Made by a program: the position numbers and the translations under genes
Source: Marinimicrobium agarilyticum DSM 16975
GTDB taxonomy: Bacteria; Pseudomonadota; Gammaproteobacteria; Pseudomonadales; Cellvibrionaceae
Direction: 5' to 3'
DNA length: 64,000 nt
Assembly: GCF_000423345.1 (NCBI RefSeq)
Contig: NZ_AUHU01000003.1
Span: forward strand, 434,001-498,000
In this document: in pieces, positions 1 through 8,144 of the stretch
Numbering within the stretch: the first letter of the stretch is position 1
Layout: each line of letters opens with the position of its first letter
Notes under the pieces: model-generated
The model's input: only the letters and a program-made list of their open reading frames with translations
The model's database searches: none
What the model was told of the DNA's origin: nothing

Positions 1-1
1 A

Positions 2-2593
2 AAGACAATCACAGCCATTGCCCGGCCGCTGGCCTTGGCGCTTGGGTCGGCCGCCATTTTCAGTGCCTGTACGGCGCCCGGGGTGGGGTCAGATAGCGGC
101 GAAAGCAACGCCCGTTACGAATTGACCGATAAAGTCTACTTTGCCCGCCCTGGGGCCAATGTCCTGCCATTCAGTAACCCGCCTGGCGGGTTGTTCTTTG
201 ACTCCAAAACCAGCGGGGTCGAGATCATTCATCACGGCGAGCGCACCGCGACCAATGGCGATGTACGGCTGCAGGCGACGCCCGAACAGTGGGATGGCAT
301 GGGCCAGTTGGTGGAGCGTCGGGTTGAGGCTGACGAGCACCGCGTGGTGACTGAGCTGGCCTATCCCGAGCACGATTTCCAGTATCAGGTGATCACTACC
401 ACCGAAAACGGCAAAGTGCGTATCAGCGTCCAACTGGATGAGCCGCTGCCCGGGCATCTGGAAGGCGAAGCCGGGCTGAATATGGAATTCCTGCCAGCGG
501 CCTATTTTGGCAAAGGCTACCTCGCCGATGGCGCGCCGGGCACTTTTCCCCGCCATCCGGCCGGGCCGATGCGGGTAAATGAGGAGGGGCGCACGGTTTC
601 CACACCCATCGCCCAAGGTCGGGAACTGGTGTTGGCGCCGGAAGACCCCGAGCGCCGAATCTCCATTCGCAACCGGCACGATGACCGGGAGCTGATGCTG
701 TTTGATGGGCGCAACAAGGCTCAAAACGGTTGGTATGTGGTGCGCAGCATGCTGCCGGCGGGGCAAACCGGTACCGTGGCCGAATGGGAGCTGGATATCC
801 ACGGTATCTCAGGTTGGACGCGGGACCCCGTTATCAGCTATTCCCAGCTTGGCTACCACCCGGCCCAGCCCAAGCAGGCCGTGGTGGAATTGGATAGCAA
901 CGCCCCCGGCGTCGACAGCATGCGCCTGGTGAAGGTGACGGAAAACGGTCAGACTGCCGTGGTTCTGGAAAAGGATCCGGAGCAGTGGGGCGAGTACCTG
1001 CGCTATCGCTACCTGACCTTTGATTTCTCCGACGTTCGGGAGCCCGGCTTGTACCAGCTGGAGTACGGCGACCAGACCTCGGGCGTATTCCGCATCAGCG
1101 AGGAGGCCCGCAGCGACACCTGGCAGCTCACGTTGGACGTGTTCTTTCCGGTGCAGATGGATCACATGACCGTGCGCGAGGCCTATCGGGTCTGGCACGG
1201 CGCCTCTCACCTCGATGATGCCCTGCAGGCGCCGCCGAACTACGAGCACTTTGATCTCTTCGCTCACGGCGACACCACCGATACCGCGTTCGAGCCTTTC
1301 GAGCACATCCCGGGCCTGAATTACGGCGGTTGGTATGACGCCGGGGACTACGATATTCGCACCCAGTCCCAGTACTTTACCGTGCAGCACCTGGTGCACG
1401 TGTGGGAGCAGTTCGGCGTTGACCGGGATACCACCACAGTCTCCCAGGCGAAGAAGTACACACAGATCCACCGGCCCGACGGAAAGCCGGACCTGCTGCA
1501 GCAGATTGAGCACGGGACCTTGGGGCTGATTGCCCAGCATCGGGCGGTGGGTCACGCCATCCCCGGCATTGTGGCCGGCCATCTGTACCAGTACCCCCAC
1601 TTGGGGGACGGCTCCACCAAAACCGACAATAAGGTCTATGACCCGAGTCTGGATCCACTGTCGGATGAGCGCTCCGTGGGTGAGATGTACGAGCCCTCGA
1701 CGGTCGATCCGACGCCCGAAGAGCCGGTGGTGAAAGAGGAGGGCAATCGCAGCGGCCGATTTGACGATCGTTGGGCGTTTACCTCGAACACGACGGCCCT
1801 GAACTATGGCTCCGCGGCCGCGCTGGCCGCTGCCAGCCGGGCGCTTCAGGGCTACAACGACGAGCTGGCCCAAGAGAGTCTGGCTACTGCCGAGCGTGTC
1901 TGGGAGTATGAGGCGGGGCGCGAACCCAATACCTTTCGGGTCGGTAACACGACCGGACGTGGTCTCAATGAAGAGCACCTGAAGGCGGCGGTGGAGCTGT
2001 TGCTGGCCACCGAGAAAGATCGCTATGCCCAGGCAGTGGGCGAGCTTCTGCCCAAGGTTCGCGATGACTTTGCCGGTCACGCCTTTATGCTGGTGCTGGC
2101 CTTGCCCTATATGGACGACGCCTACCGACAAGAACTGGAGCAACTCACCCGTGACTATCGGGCGAGTATCGCGCAGGTGGAGGCAGACAACCCGTTCGGC
2201 GTACCCATTACCCGCGGTGGCTGGGCCGGGGCGGGCACCGTGGTGGGCTTTGGAGTTACCAACTACTGGCTCAACCAGGCCTTCCCGGAGATCGTGGAGG
2301 AGGAGTTGGTGCATCGCAGTCTGAACTTCATCTATGGCCTGCATCCGGATTCCAGCTACTCGTTTGTTTCCGGACTGGGGCCAGCCTCCCAGACCATCGC
2401 CTACGGCAACAACCGGGCGGATTTTTCGTTCATTCCGGGCGGGATCGTCCCGGGGATTCTGGTGCTGCCGCCGGACTACCCGGAAAACAAGAGCAACTGG
2501 CCTTTTTTCTGGGGCCAGAATGAATACGTGATCACGGTGGGAGGCAGCTACCTGTTTCTTGCCAAGGCGGCGGAGTCCCTCCTCGCCCGCTGA
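2..2593 (+). CDS. GH9 family glycoside hydrolase lipoprotein (5' end outside the window)
   Basis: Probable endo- or exo-acting cellulase-type enzyme. The frame is open from base 2 and reads through a lipoprotein signal (ALALGSAAIFSAC, cysteine near base 69), so the true start lies just left of the window and the protein should be anchored to the outer membrane or periplasmic face. Roughly residues 40-260 form an N-terminal region I cannot assign. An Ig-like domain of the GH9 N-terminal type begins at VISYSQLGYHP. The GH9 signature GGWYDAGDYD supplies the catalytic base aspartates, and GQNEYVI near the C-terminus supplies the catalytic acid glutamate. At about 860 residues it is long for GH9 because of the extra N-terminal region. 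A strong terminator follows. Family assignment is firm; substrate (cellulose, xyloglucan, mixed-linkage glucan) is not determined. Confidence 0.88.
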   Translation, partial: KTITAIARPLALALGSAAIFSACTAPGVGSDSGESNARYELTDKVYFARPGANVLPFSNPPGGLFFDSKTSGVEIIHHGERTATNGDVRLQATPEQWDGMGQLVERRVEADEHRVVTELAYPEHDFQYQVITTTENGKVRISVQLDEPLPGHLEGEAGLNMEFLPAAYFGKGYLADGAPGTFPRHPAGPMRVNEEGRTVSTPIAQGRELVLAPEDPERRISIRNRHDDRELMLFDGRNKAQNGWYVVRSMLPAGQTGTVAEWELDIHGISGWTRDPVISYSQLGYHPAQPKQAVVELDSNAPGVDSMRLVKVTENGQTAVVLEKDPEQWGEYLRYRYLTFDFSDVREPGLYQLEYGDQTSGVFRISEEARSDTWQLTLDVFFPVQMDHMTVREAYRVWHGASHLDDALQAPPNYEHFDLFAHGDTTDTAFEPFEHIPGLNYGGWYDAGDYDIRTQSQYFTVQHLVHVWEQFGVDRDTTTVSQAKKYTQIHRPDGKPDLLQQIEHGTLGLIAQHRAVGHAIPGIVAGHLYQYPHLGDGSTKTDNKVYDPSLDPLSDERSVGEMYEPSTVDPTPEEPVVKEEGNRSGRFDDRWAFTSNTTALNYGSAAALAAASRALQGYNDELAQESLATAERVWEYEAGREPNTFRVGNTTGRGLNEEHLKAAVELLLATEKDRYAQAVGELLPKVRDDFAGHAFMLVLALPYMDDAYRQELEQLTRDYRASIAQVEADNPFGVPITRGGWAGAGTVVGFGVTNYWLNQAFPEIVEEELVHRSLNFIYGLHPDSSYSFVSGLGPASQTIAYGNNRADFSFIPGGIVPGILVLPPDYPENKSNWPFFWGQNEYVITVGGSYLFLAKAAESLLAR

Positions 2594-2620
2594 TTGCGGT
2601 ATCCTTGATCCTTCCGCACA

Positions 2621-2648
2621 ACGGCGCCCGTGAAGGGCGCCGTTTTTG
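2621..2648 (+). terminator. Intrinsic terminator after the GH9 gene
   Basis: A 9-bp perfect GC-rich stem (ACGGCGCCC / GGGCGCCGT) with loop GTGAA is followed directly by TTTT. It ends GH9 transcription 28 bases after the stop codon. Confidence 0.85.
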
Positions 2649-2772
2649 TCTGTGAGGCGTCCATTTTCCCGTTCTTGCCGAACCCTCTATCACCCGCTAG
2701 TTTTGGAGATAGACGCAACACCCTTTGAGTTCCACGGTCAAACCGGTAAAGTAGCGGCTCACGGGACGACCC

Positions 2773-4560
2773 TTGATTGATCGGATCTGGATTTTGTTAA
2801 CGTTTTTTTCCTCTTCGTGGTGGCGCTGGCCCAGGCTTGGCCTCGGTGTCGCCCTGCTATTGATCGCCCCCTTCAGTTGGGCTGCCCCCGAGATCAAGGT
2901 TGAGGGAGGCGACGAGGCCCTGCGCGAAAATGTCCGGAACTTTCTCTCCATCGGGGAGGAGCCTTGCGACACTGCGCTGTGGCGGCTGCGAGCCCGGATG
3001 CGCGAACTGGGCCGTCAGGTGCAATCCGCCGCCCGGGCCCTGGGCTACTACCATCTGGAAAGTGACCGTCAGCTCAGCCGCGACGACGAATGCTGGGCGC
3101 TCACCATCACCCTGCACCCTGGCGAGCCGGTGCGCATCACTGAAATGGATTTGCAGATCAAGGGCGAAGGCGGGAGCGATGGTACATTTCAGAAGATTAT
3201 AGATAAGCCGGACCTGAACGAAGGTGATGTCCTGAATCACGGCCGTTACGAATCCCTGAAAAGTCGCTTTAATGTGTTGGCCTCGGCCCATGGCTACTTT
3301 GACGGCCAGTTCGAGCGGGCCCGGGTCGTTGTGGATAAGGATGAGTACAGCGCCCACGTGGAGTTGATCTACAACACCGGGCCCCGCTATCACTTCGGGG
3401 GCATCAACCTCAAGCACGACATTTTGAAAGAGTCGTTCATTCGCCGCTACCTGACCTTCGAGTCCGGCGACCCCTATGACACCGAACCGCTGCTGGAGCT
3501 GAAAAGCCGCCTCAATGCGGCCAACTACTTCCGCTCAGTGCGCGTCACCCCGCAGCTTCAGTCGCTTGAGGGAGAGCGGGTGCCCGTCGACATCGAGCTG
3601 GAAGGGCGCAAGCGCCACGCCTATTCGGCCGGTGTGGGCTATGCGACGGATACCGGCGCACGGCTGCTTCTGGGATACGAAAATCGCTACGTGAACCGCA
3701 GTGGCCACTGGTTCAATGCCGACTTGGAAGTGTCAGAAGTGGGTACCAATGTAGAGGCCTCCTACAACATCCCCATGAGCCGTCCTGCCCACGAAACCCT
3801 CCGGTTCTATTCCGGGTACCAGAGTGAAGAAACAGACGACACCCGCAGCGACGTCAGTACCCTCGGTACCAGCTACACCCGCTCGACGGAGGGCAGTGAC
3901 TGGCTGCAGACCTACTCGCTCAACTACGAACAGGAATATTACGAAGTGGGGGGCGAACCCGAACAGCGATCGGACCTGCTGATTCCGGCCTTCAGTCTTT
4001 CGCGCACCCGTAGCGATGGCAGTAATTACCCCACCTCGGGCTGGAGTTTTCTCGGCCGGGTTTCCGGCTCACCGTCTTCACTGGGCTCGGACACGAGCTT
4101 CGTTCAGCTCTACGGCCGTATCAAGGGCATTTACGGTATTGGGCCGGGGCGGTTGCTGTTGCGCCTGGAGGGCGGTATCACCGAAGTGGGTGAAGTGGGC
4201 GACCTGCCAGTCTCCCAGCGTTTCTTCGCGGGGGGCGACGCCAGTGTGCGCGGTTACGACTATAAATCCCTGGGTCCCACGGAGATTGACGACCAAACGG
4301 GCGAGCCGGTTGTGGTCGGGGGGCGGAACCTGATCACGCAAAGCATTGAGTACGACTACCGCTTCAAGTCCAATTGGGCGGTGGCCGCCTTTTTTGATCA
4401 GGGCAACGCTTTTGACCACTCCGATGTGAACATGATGCGCAGCGCCGGTATCGGTTTGCGCTGGATTTCGCCCATCGGACCGGTACGCGTCGACGTCGCC
4501 CGTGCCCTGGACGGCGAAGAAGGCTGGAAGCTCCACCTGAGCATGGGGCCTGATTTATGA
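2773..4560 (+). CDS. tamA: Translocation and assembly module subunit TamA (Omp85 family)
   Basis: Outer-membrane Omp85-family protein that works with TamB in moving autotransporters and lipids to the outer membrane. The TTG start gives a signal peptide ending FSWAAP. Three POTRA-like segments occupy about residues 35-270 and a 16-strand-type barrel follows, with the conserved VRGY motif (ASVRGYDY) near residue 490 and a C-terminal strand ending in a hydrophobic residue before the stop. Length 595 compares with about 577 for E. coli TamA. Its last four bases (ATGA) overlap the tamB start, indicating translational coupling. The start codon is the least certain part: no strong ribosome site is visible and there is no in-frame ATG before the signal peptide. 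Confidence 0.92.
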   Translation: MIDRIWILLTFFSSSWWRWPRLGLGVALLLIAPFSWAAPEIKVEGGDEALRENVRNFLSIGEEPCDTALWRLRARMRELGRQVQSAARALGYYHLESDRQLSRDDECWALTITLHPGEPVRITEMDLQIKGEGGSDGTFQKIIDKPDLNEGDVLNHGRYESLKSRFNVLASAHGYFDGQFERARVVVDKDEYSAHVELIYNTGPRYHFGGINLKHDILKESFIRRYLTFESGDPYDTEPLLELKSRLNAANYFRSVRVTPQLQSLEGERVPVDIELEGRKRHAYSAGVGYATDTGARLLLGYENRYVNRSGHWFNADLEVSEVGTNVEASYNIPMSRPAHETLRFYSGYQSEETDDTRSDVSTLGTSYTRSTEGSDWLQTYSLNYEQEYYEVGGEPEQRSDLLIPAFSLSRTRSDGSNYPTSGWSFLGRVSGSPSSLGSDTSFVQLYGRIKGIYGIGPGRLLLRLEGGITEVGEVGDLPVSQRFFAGGDASVRGYDYKSLGPTEIDDQTGEPVVVGGRNLITQSIEYDYRFKSNWAVAAFFDQGNAFDHSDVNMMRSAGIGLRWISPIGPVRVDVARALDGEEGWKLHLSMGPDL

Positions 4561-7500
4561 AGTGGTTCCGGCGAGTGTTGAAATGGTTGCGCTGGACGCT
4601 GCTCAGTGTGGTGGGCGTAGTGGTGGTAACGCTGGCGCTGGTCAGCGCCATACTGGCCACCGAGTCCGGCAGCCGCTGGGTGCTCAACCAGGTGGCGGAG
4701 CGCTTACCGCTGACCTTTGAGGGCATGAGCGGAGATCTGATCACCGGGCTTGATGTTCAGTCGGTCGAATATCGCCTGGAAAACCAGTGGTACCGTGTCG
4801 AGAACTTGTCTTTTCGCTGGCAGCCTCTCTCTTTGCTCTACAGTGCGGTCTCGGTGCAGTCATTGCGGGCGAGCGCCGTCGAGCTTCACTTGCCGCCACC
4901 CTCCGAGGAAGAAGAGCCTGCGAGCGCTTCTGAATCCATAGAGTGGCCCGATATTTCCCTGCCGGTTCGCATTGAGCTCGGCGGTGTCGATCTGCGCAAT
5001 ATCCGTATCTATCAGGGAGAGACTGAAACCCCTCTGGAACGGGTCAGCGGTACGGCCAGCCTTGGCACCTTCAATTTGCGGGTCTGGGACCTGACCGTCG
5101 CCGCTCCAAGCTATGGCGCTACCGCCAATGGGCGCATTGGCGTCAGCTACCCCTATGACGCCAAGTTGGCCCTGAAATGGCATTACCGCCTGTCGCCCCC
5201 GGAGGGGGGCGAGATCGAGTTCCGCGGGGAAGGCAACCTGGAAGGCGACCTGACCAGCCTGACAGCGGAGCACACGTTACAGTCGCCGGTCACGATCGAG
5301 AGCGACCTGCGCTTCTGGCCCAACCTCAGCGACCCGGAGGCGGAGCCGAAACTGGTGATGGACAGTCGTTGGCCGGAGCAGGCCCTTCCCGCGGCCGTCG
5401 GGCTCCCCGAGACGTTGGCGGATCTGCGCACCAGCGGTCGTCTTCAGGTCGAAGGTTGGCTCAGTGGGTATCAGGTCGATACCACGGTTCGGGCCTCCGG
5501 CTCGGGCATACCCGCACTGGAGTTGGATCTGGCCGGTGAGGGCGACCTGAAACAGCTCAATCTTGAGCCTTTGACGCTCGTGCTGCCGGAGGGTGACCTG
5601 CAAGCCCGGGGCCGCCTCGCCTGGGCGCCCAAGCTCCAGTGGGACCTGGCACTGTCATTGAATCAACTGAATCCGGCGGCGCTCCCCTGGGCGGCGCTGG
5701 AGTCCTGGCCGGGCAGTATCGGGGGCCAATTCACCAGCGAGGGGAAAATGACGCCGGAGGGGCTGCAGGCCGGAGTCAGCGAACTTGATATTGCCGGCCA
5801 GCTTCGCTCGTTGGCGCTAAGCCTGACTGGCCACCTCGACTATGACGGCGAACGTCTCCAGGCTCAAGCGCTGGAACTGGCACTCGGGGCTAACCGGTTG
5901 ACGCTCAATGGCACGGTTTCGGATCAACTTGATATCGACGCACAGCTGTCCGCCCCGGTCCTATCGCAGCTGGACCCGGCGCTGGAAGGGGAGTTGACCG
6001 CAGATATCCAGCTCACTGGCCCTCTCAGCGAGCCCGGCGGTCGCGTCAGCGTCGAAGGGGTCGGTCTTTCCTGGCAGGACCGCTATCGCCTGGAGCAACT
6101 GACGATTTCCGCCGTAAGGCGAGGCCAGCGCTACCAGGTGGCGTTGGCGGCGGTCGATATCAACGTGCCCGGTGACCAGTTGCAGTCCTTCGCGGTAATT
6201 GGCGAGGGTGGCATTGACGACCATGTCATCAATGCCACCCTGGTGTCGGAAAACTGGGGGCAAGCCAACTGGCGCTTGGCCGGTGGGTACACCGGTAGCG
6301 CCTGGGACGGCGCGCTGACCAACCTCAAGCTCGAGCCGCCGGATCTGCTTTTTTGGGAACTCGACCGGGAAGCGCCCCTGACGGTGGCCGCCGATGAGGT
6401 GGTTGTGCGCTCTTTGTGCCTGAGTCCGGCCCCCCGCTGGCGTCAGGAAGAAGACGGTTCTCGCCGACAGGGCCCGGCCGAGGGACGAATTTGCGTCGAT
6501 GGCCAGTGGCTGGCCCAAGGCGGTGCCAGCGCCGTGGCACTGGTCGAAGGGCTACCGTTGCGCCTCGCTCACCGATGGTTGACGCCGGAAGTGGTTGTGG
6601 AGGGGACTCTGGAAGGTCGCCTGGAGCTTCTGGCCCCACCTCAGGCCCAGCCCAACGCCCAGTGGCATCTCGAAACCCGCAATGGCGCGCTGCGCTACCA
6701 GTTTGGCGAAGACGATGCCGAGGTTTTCGAATGGCAGGGTACCCGCTTCGAGGGCACCTTGAAGGAAGGGCAGATCGATGCCCGGTTGCGCAGTGACTGG
6801 GGGGACAAAGTGGGCAGTCTGCAGGCCACTCTGGGCGTAAACACGGGCAGTGGCGCGCTGGAAGGACAGCTTCAGGCCGACTTCCATGCCCTTGAACCGC
6901 TGGAGGCCCTGGTCGCTCAACTGCAGGATGTTCGCGGGCAGTTTACCGCCGATCTGAAGGTCTCCGGCACCATCAAGAAACCGGACGTCAGTGGTGAGCT
7001 GCGGTTATCAGAGGCGACCGCGAAACTGCCGGAGCTGGGGCTACAACTGCAGCACCTGAACCTGCAGGCACAGACGGCGAATAATGAAGTGAATCTGCAA
7101 GGGCAGGTCACCTCTGGGGAGGGACAGCTAACTCTGGATGGGCAAGTAGATCAGCCCTGGAGCGCGGATCGCCAAATCAGTGTGACACTGACGGGGAAAG
7201 ATTTTCAGGTGCTGAACACCCGCGAGCTGATGGTGTTGGTCACCCCGGACCTGACGTTGGAAGTGACGCCTGAGCGTATCGATCTGACCGGCACTGCCGT
7301 GATTCCCAAAGCCCGTGCCGAATTCAAATCACTGCCCCAGTCCGCCACCCGGGTATCCGATGATGTGGTGCTGAAAGACCCCGAGGGCGGCGGGGGTGAG
7401 CAGGCCGGACGTACCGTCCACGTCGACCTGAAAACGTCATTGGGCGATGACGTCCGTTTCTCGGGCTTTGGTCTGCAAAGTCGTCTGTCCGGTGAGCTGC

Positions 7501-8129
7501 AAGTGATCAAGGGGCCGGAGCGGGGCCTATTGGTGCTGGGCGAGGTGGGGGTTGCCGAAGGCCGGTACGAAGCGTACGGGCAAAATCTCAAGATCGAGCG
7601 CGGGCGGCTTATCTTTCAAGGGCCTTATGACAACCCCGGGTTGGACATTCGAGCGACCCGCACCATTGAGGACGGGGTCGATAGCGACATTGTCGTCGGG
7701 CTCCAGATCAGTGGTACCTTGCAGCGTCCCAGGAGTGAGATATTTTCCAACCCCTCGTTGCCGGACAGTGAGGCCATGGCCATGTTGTTTACCGGCAAAT
7801 CGCTCAATTCCTCCTCCTCGGCGGACGCCTCCATGTTGGTCAACGCCATCGGGGGGCTTGGGTTGAAGCGCAGCGGCTTTATCACGGCGGAAATCGCTGA
7901 CACCTTCAATTTGGACGAATTCCGGATTCAGACCGAGGACAACGTCCAGGAAAGTTCGCTGTACATCGGTAAATATCTCACCCCGGATCTGTTCGTCCAG
8001 TACGTGGTGGGGCTGTTTGATCAGACCTCCAGTGTGGGGCTGCGTTACGAAATTACCGAGTCCCTGCGCCTGGAAGCAGAGTCTGGTCTGCACCAGAGTG
8101 TGGACCTGATTTACAATATCGAACGCTAA
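4557..8129 (+). CDS. tamB: Translocation and assembly module subunit TamB
   Basis: AsmA-like bridging protein anchored in the inner membrane and reaching TamA at the outer membrane; the family carries lipids or autotransporter substrates across the periplasm. An N-terminal membrane anchor (about residues 12-33, rich in V/L/A) is followed by a long beta-repeat region, and the C-terminal DUF490/TamB domain (about 840-1190) ends with the family-typical Y-N-I-E-R tail (DLIYNIER). Length 1190 is close to E. coli TamB (about 1259). The start overlaps the tamA stop by four bases, the usual tamAB arrangement. The 3' end converges on the GGDEF-EAL gene with only 15 bases between them and no obvious terminator. 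Confidence 0.93.
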   Translation: MKWFRRVLKWLRWTLLSVVGVVVVTLALVSAILATESGSRWVLNQVAERLPLTFEGMSGDLITGLDVQSVEYRLENQWYRVENLSFRWQPLSLLYSAVSVQSLRASAVELHLPPPSEEEEPASASESIEWPDISLPVRIELGGVDLRNIRIYQGETETPLERVSGTASLGTFNLRVWDLTVAAPSYGATANGRIGVSYPYDAKLALKWHYRLSPPEGGEIEFRGEGNLEGDLTSLTAEHTLQSPVTIESDLRFWPNLSDPEAEPKLVMDSRWPEQALPAAVGLPETLADLRTSGRLQVEGWLSGYQVDTTVRASGSGIPALELDLAGEGDLKQLNLEPLTLVLPEGDLQARGRLAWAPKLQWDLALSLNQLNPAALPWAALESWPGSIGGQFTSEGKMTPEGLQAGVSELDIAGQLRSLALSLTGHLDYDGERLQAQALELALGANRLTLNGTVSDQLDIDAQLSAPVLSQLDPALEGELTADIQLTGPLSEPGGRVSVEGVGLSWQDRYRLEQLTISAVRRGQRYQVALAAVDINVPGDQLQSFAVIGEGGIDDHVINATLVSENWGQANWRLAGGYTGSAWDGALTNLKLEPPDLLFWELDREAPLTVAADEVVVRSLCLSPAPRWRQEEDGSRRQGPAEGRICVDGQWLAQGGASAVALVEGLPLRLAHRWLTPEVVVEGTLEGRLELLAPPQAQPNAQWHLETRNGALRYQFGEDDAEVFEWQGTRFEGTLKEGQIDARLRSDWGDKVGSLQATLGVNTGSGALEGQLQADFHALEPLEALVAQLQDVRGQFTADLKVSGTIKKPDVSGELRLSEATAKLPELGLQLQHLNLQAQTANNEVNLQGQVTSGEGQLTLDGQVDQPWSADRQISVTLTGKDFQVLNTRELMVLVTPDLTLEVTPERIDLTGTAVIPKARAEFKSLPQSATRVSDDVVLKDPEGGGGEQAGRTVHVDLKTSLGDDVRFSGFGLQSRLSGELQVIKGPERGLLVLGEVGVAEGRYEAYGQNLKIERGRLIFQGPYDNPGLDIRATRTIEDGVDSDIVVGLQISGTLQRPRSEIFSNPSLPDSEAMAMLFTGKSLNSSSSADASMLVNAIGGLGLKRSGFITAEIADTFNLDEFRIQTEDNVQESSLYIGKYLTPDLFVQYVVGLFDQTSSVGLRYEITESLRLEAESGLHQSVDLIYNIER

Positions 8130-8144
8130 GATCTCAACCGTCTG

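Noticed and set aside
809-2344. 511-codon minus-strand frame inside the GH9 gene
   Set aside because: It is a high-GC antisense shadow of a clear GH9 domain, has no ribosome site and no recognisable motifs.
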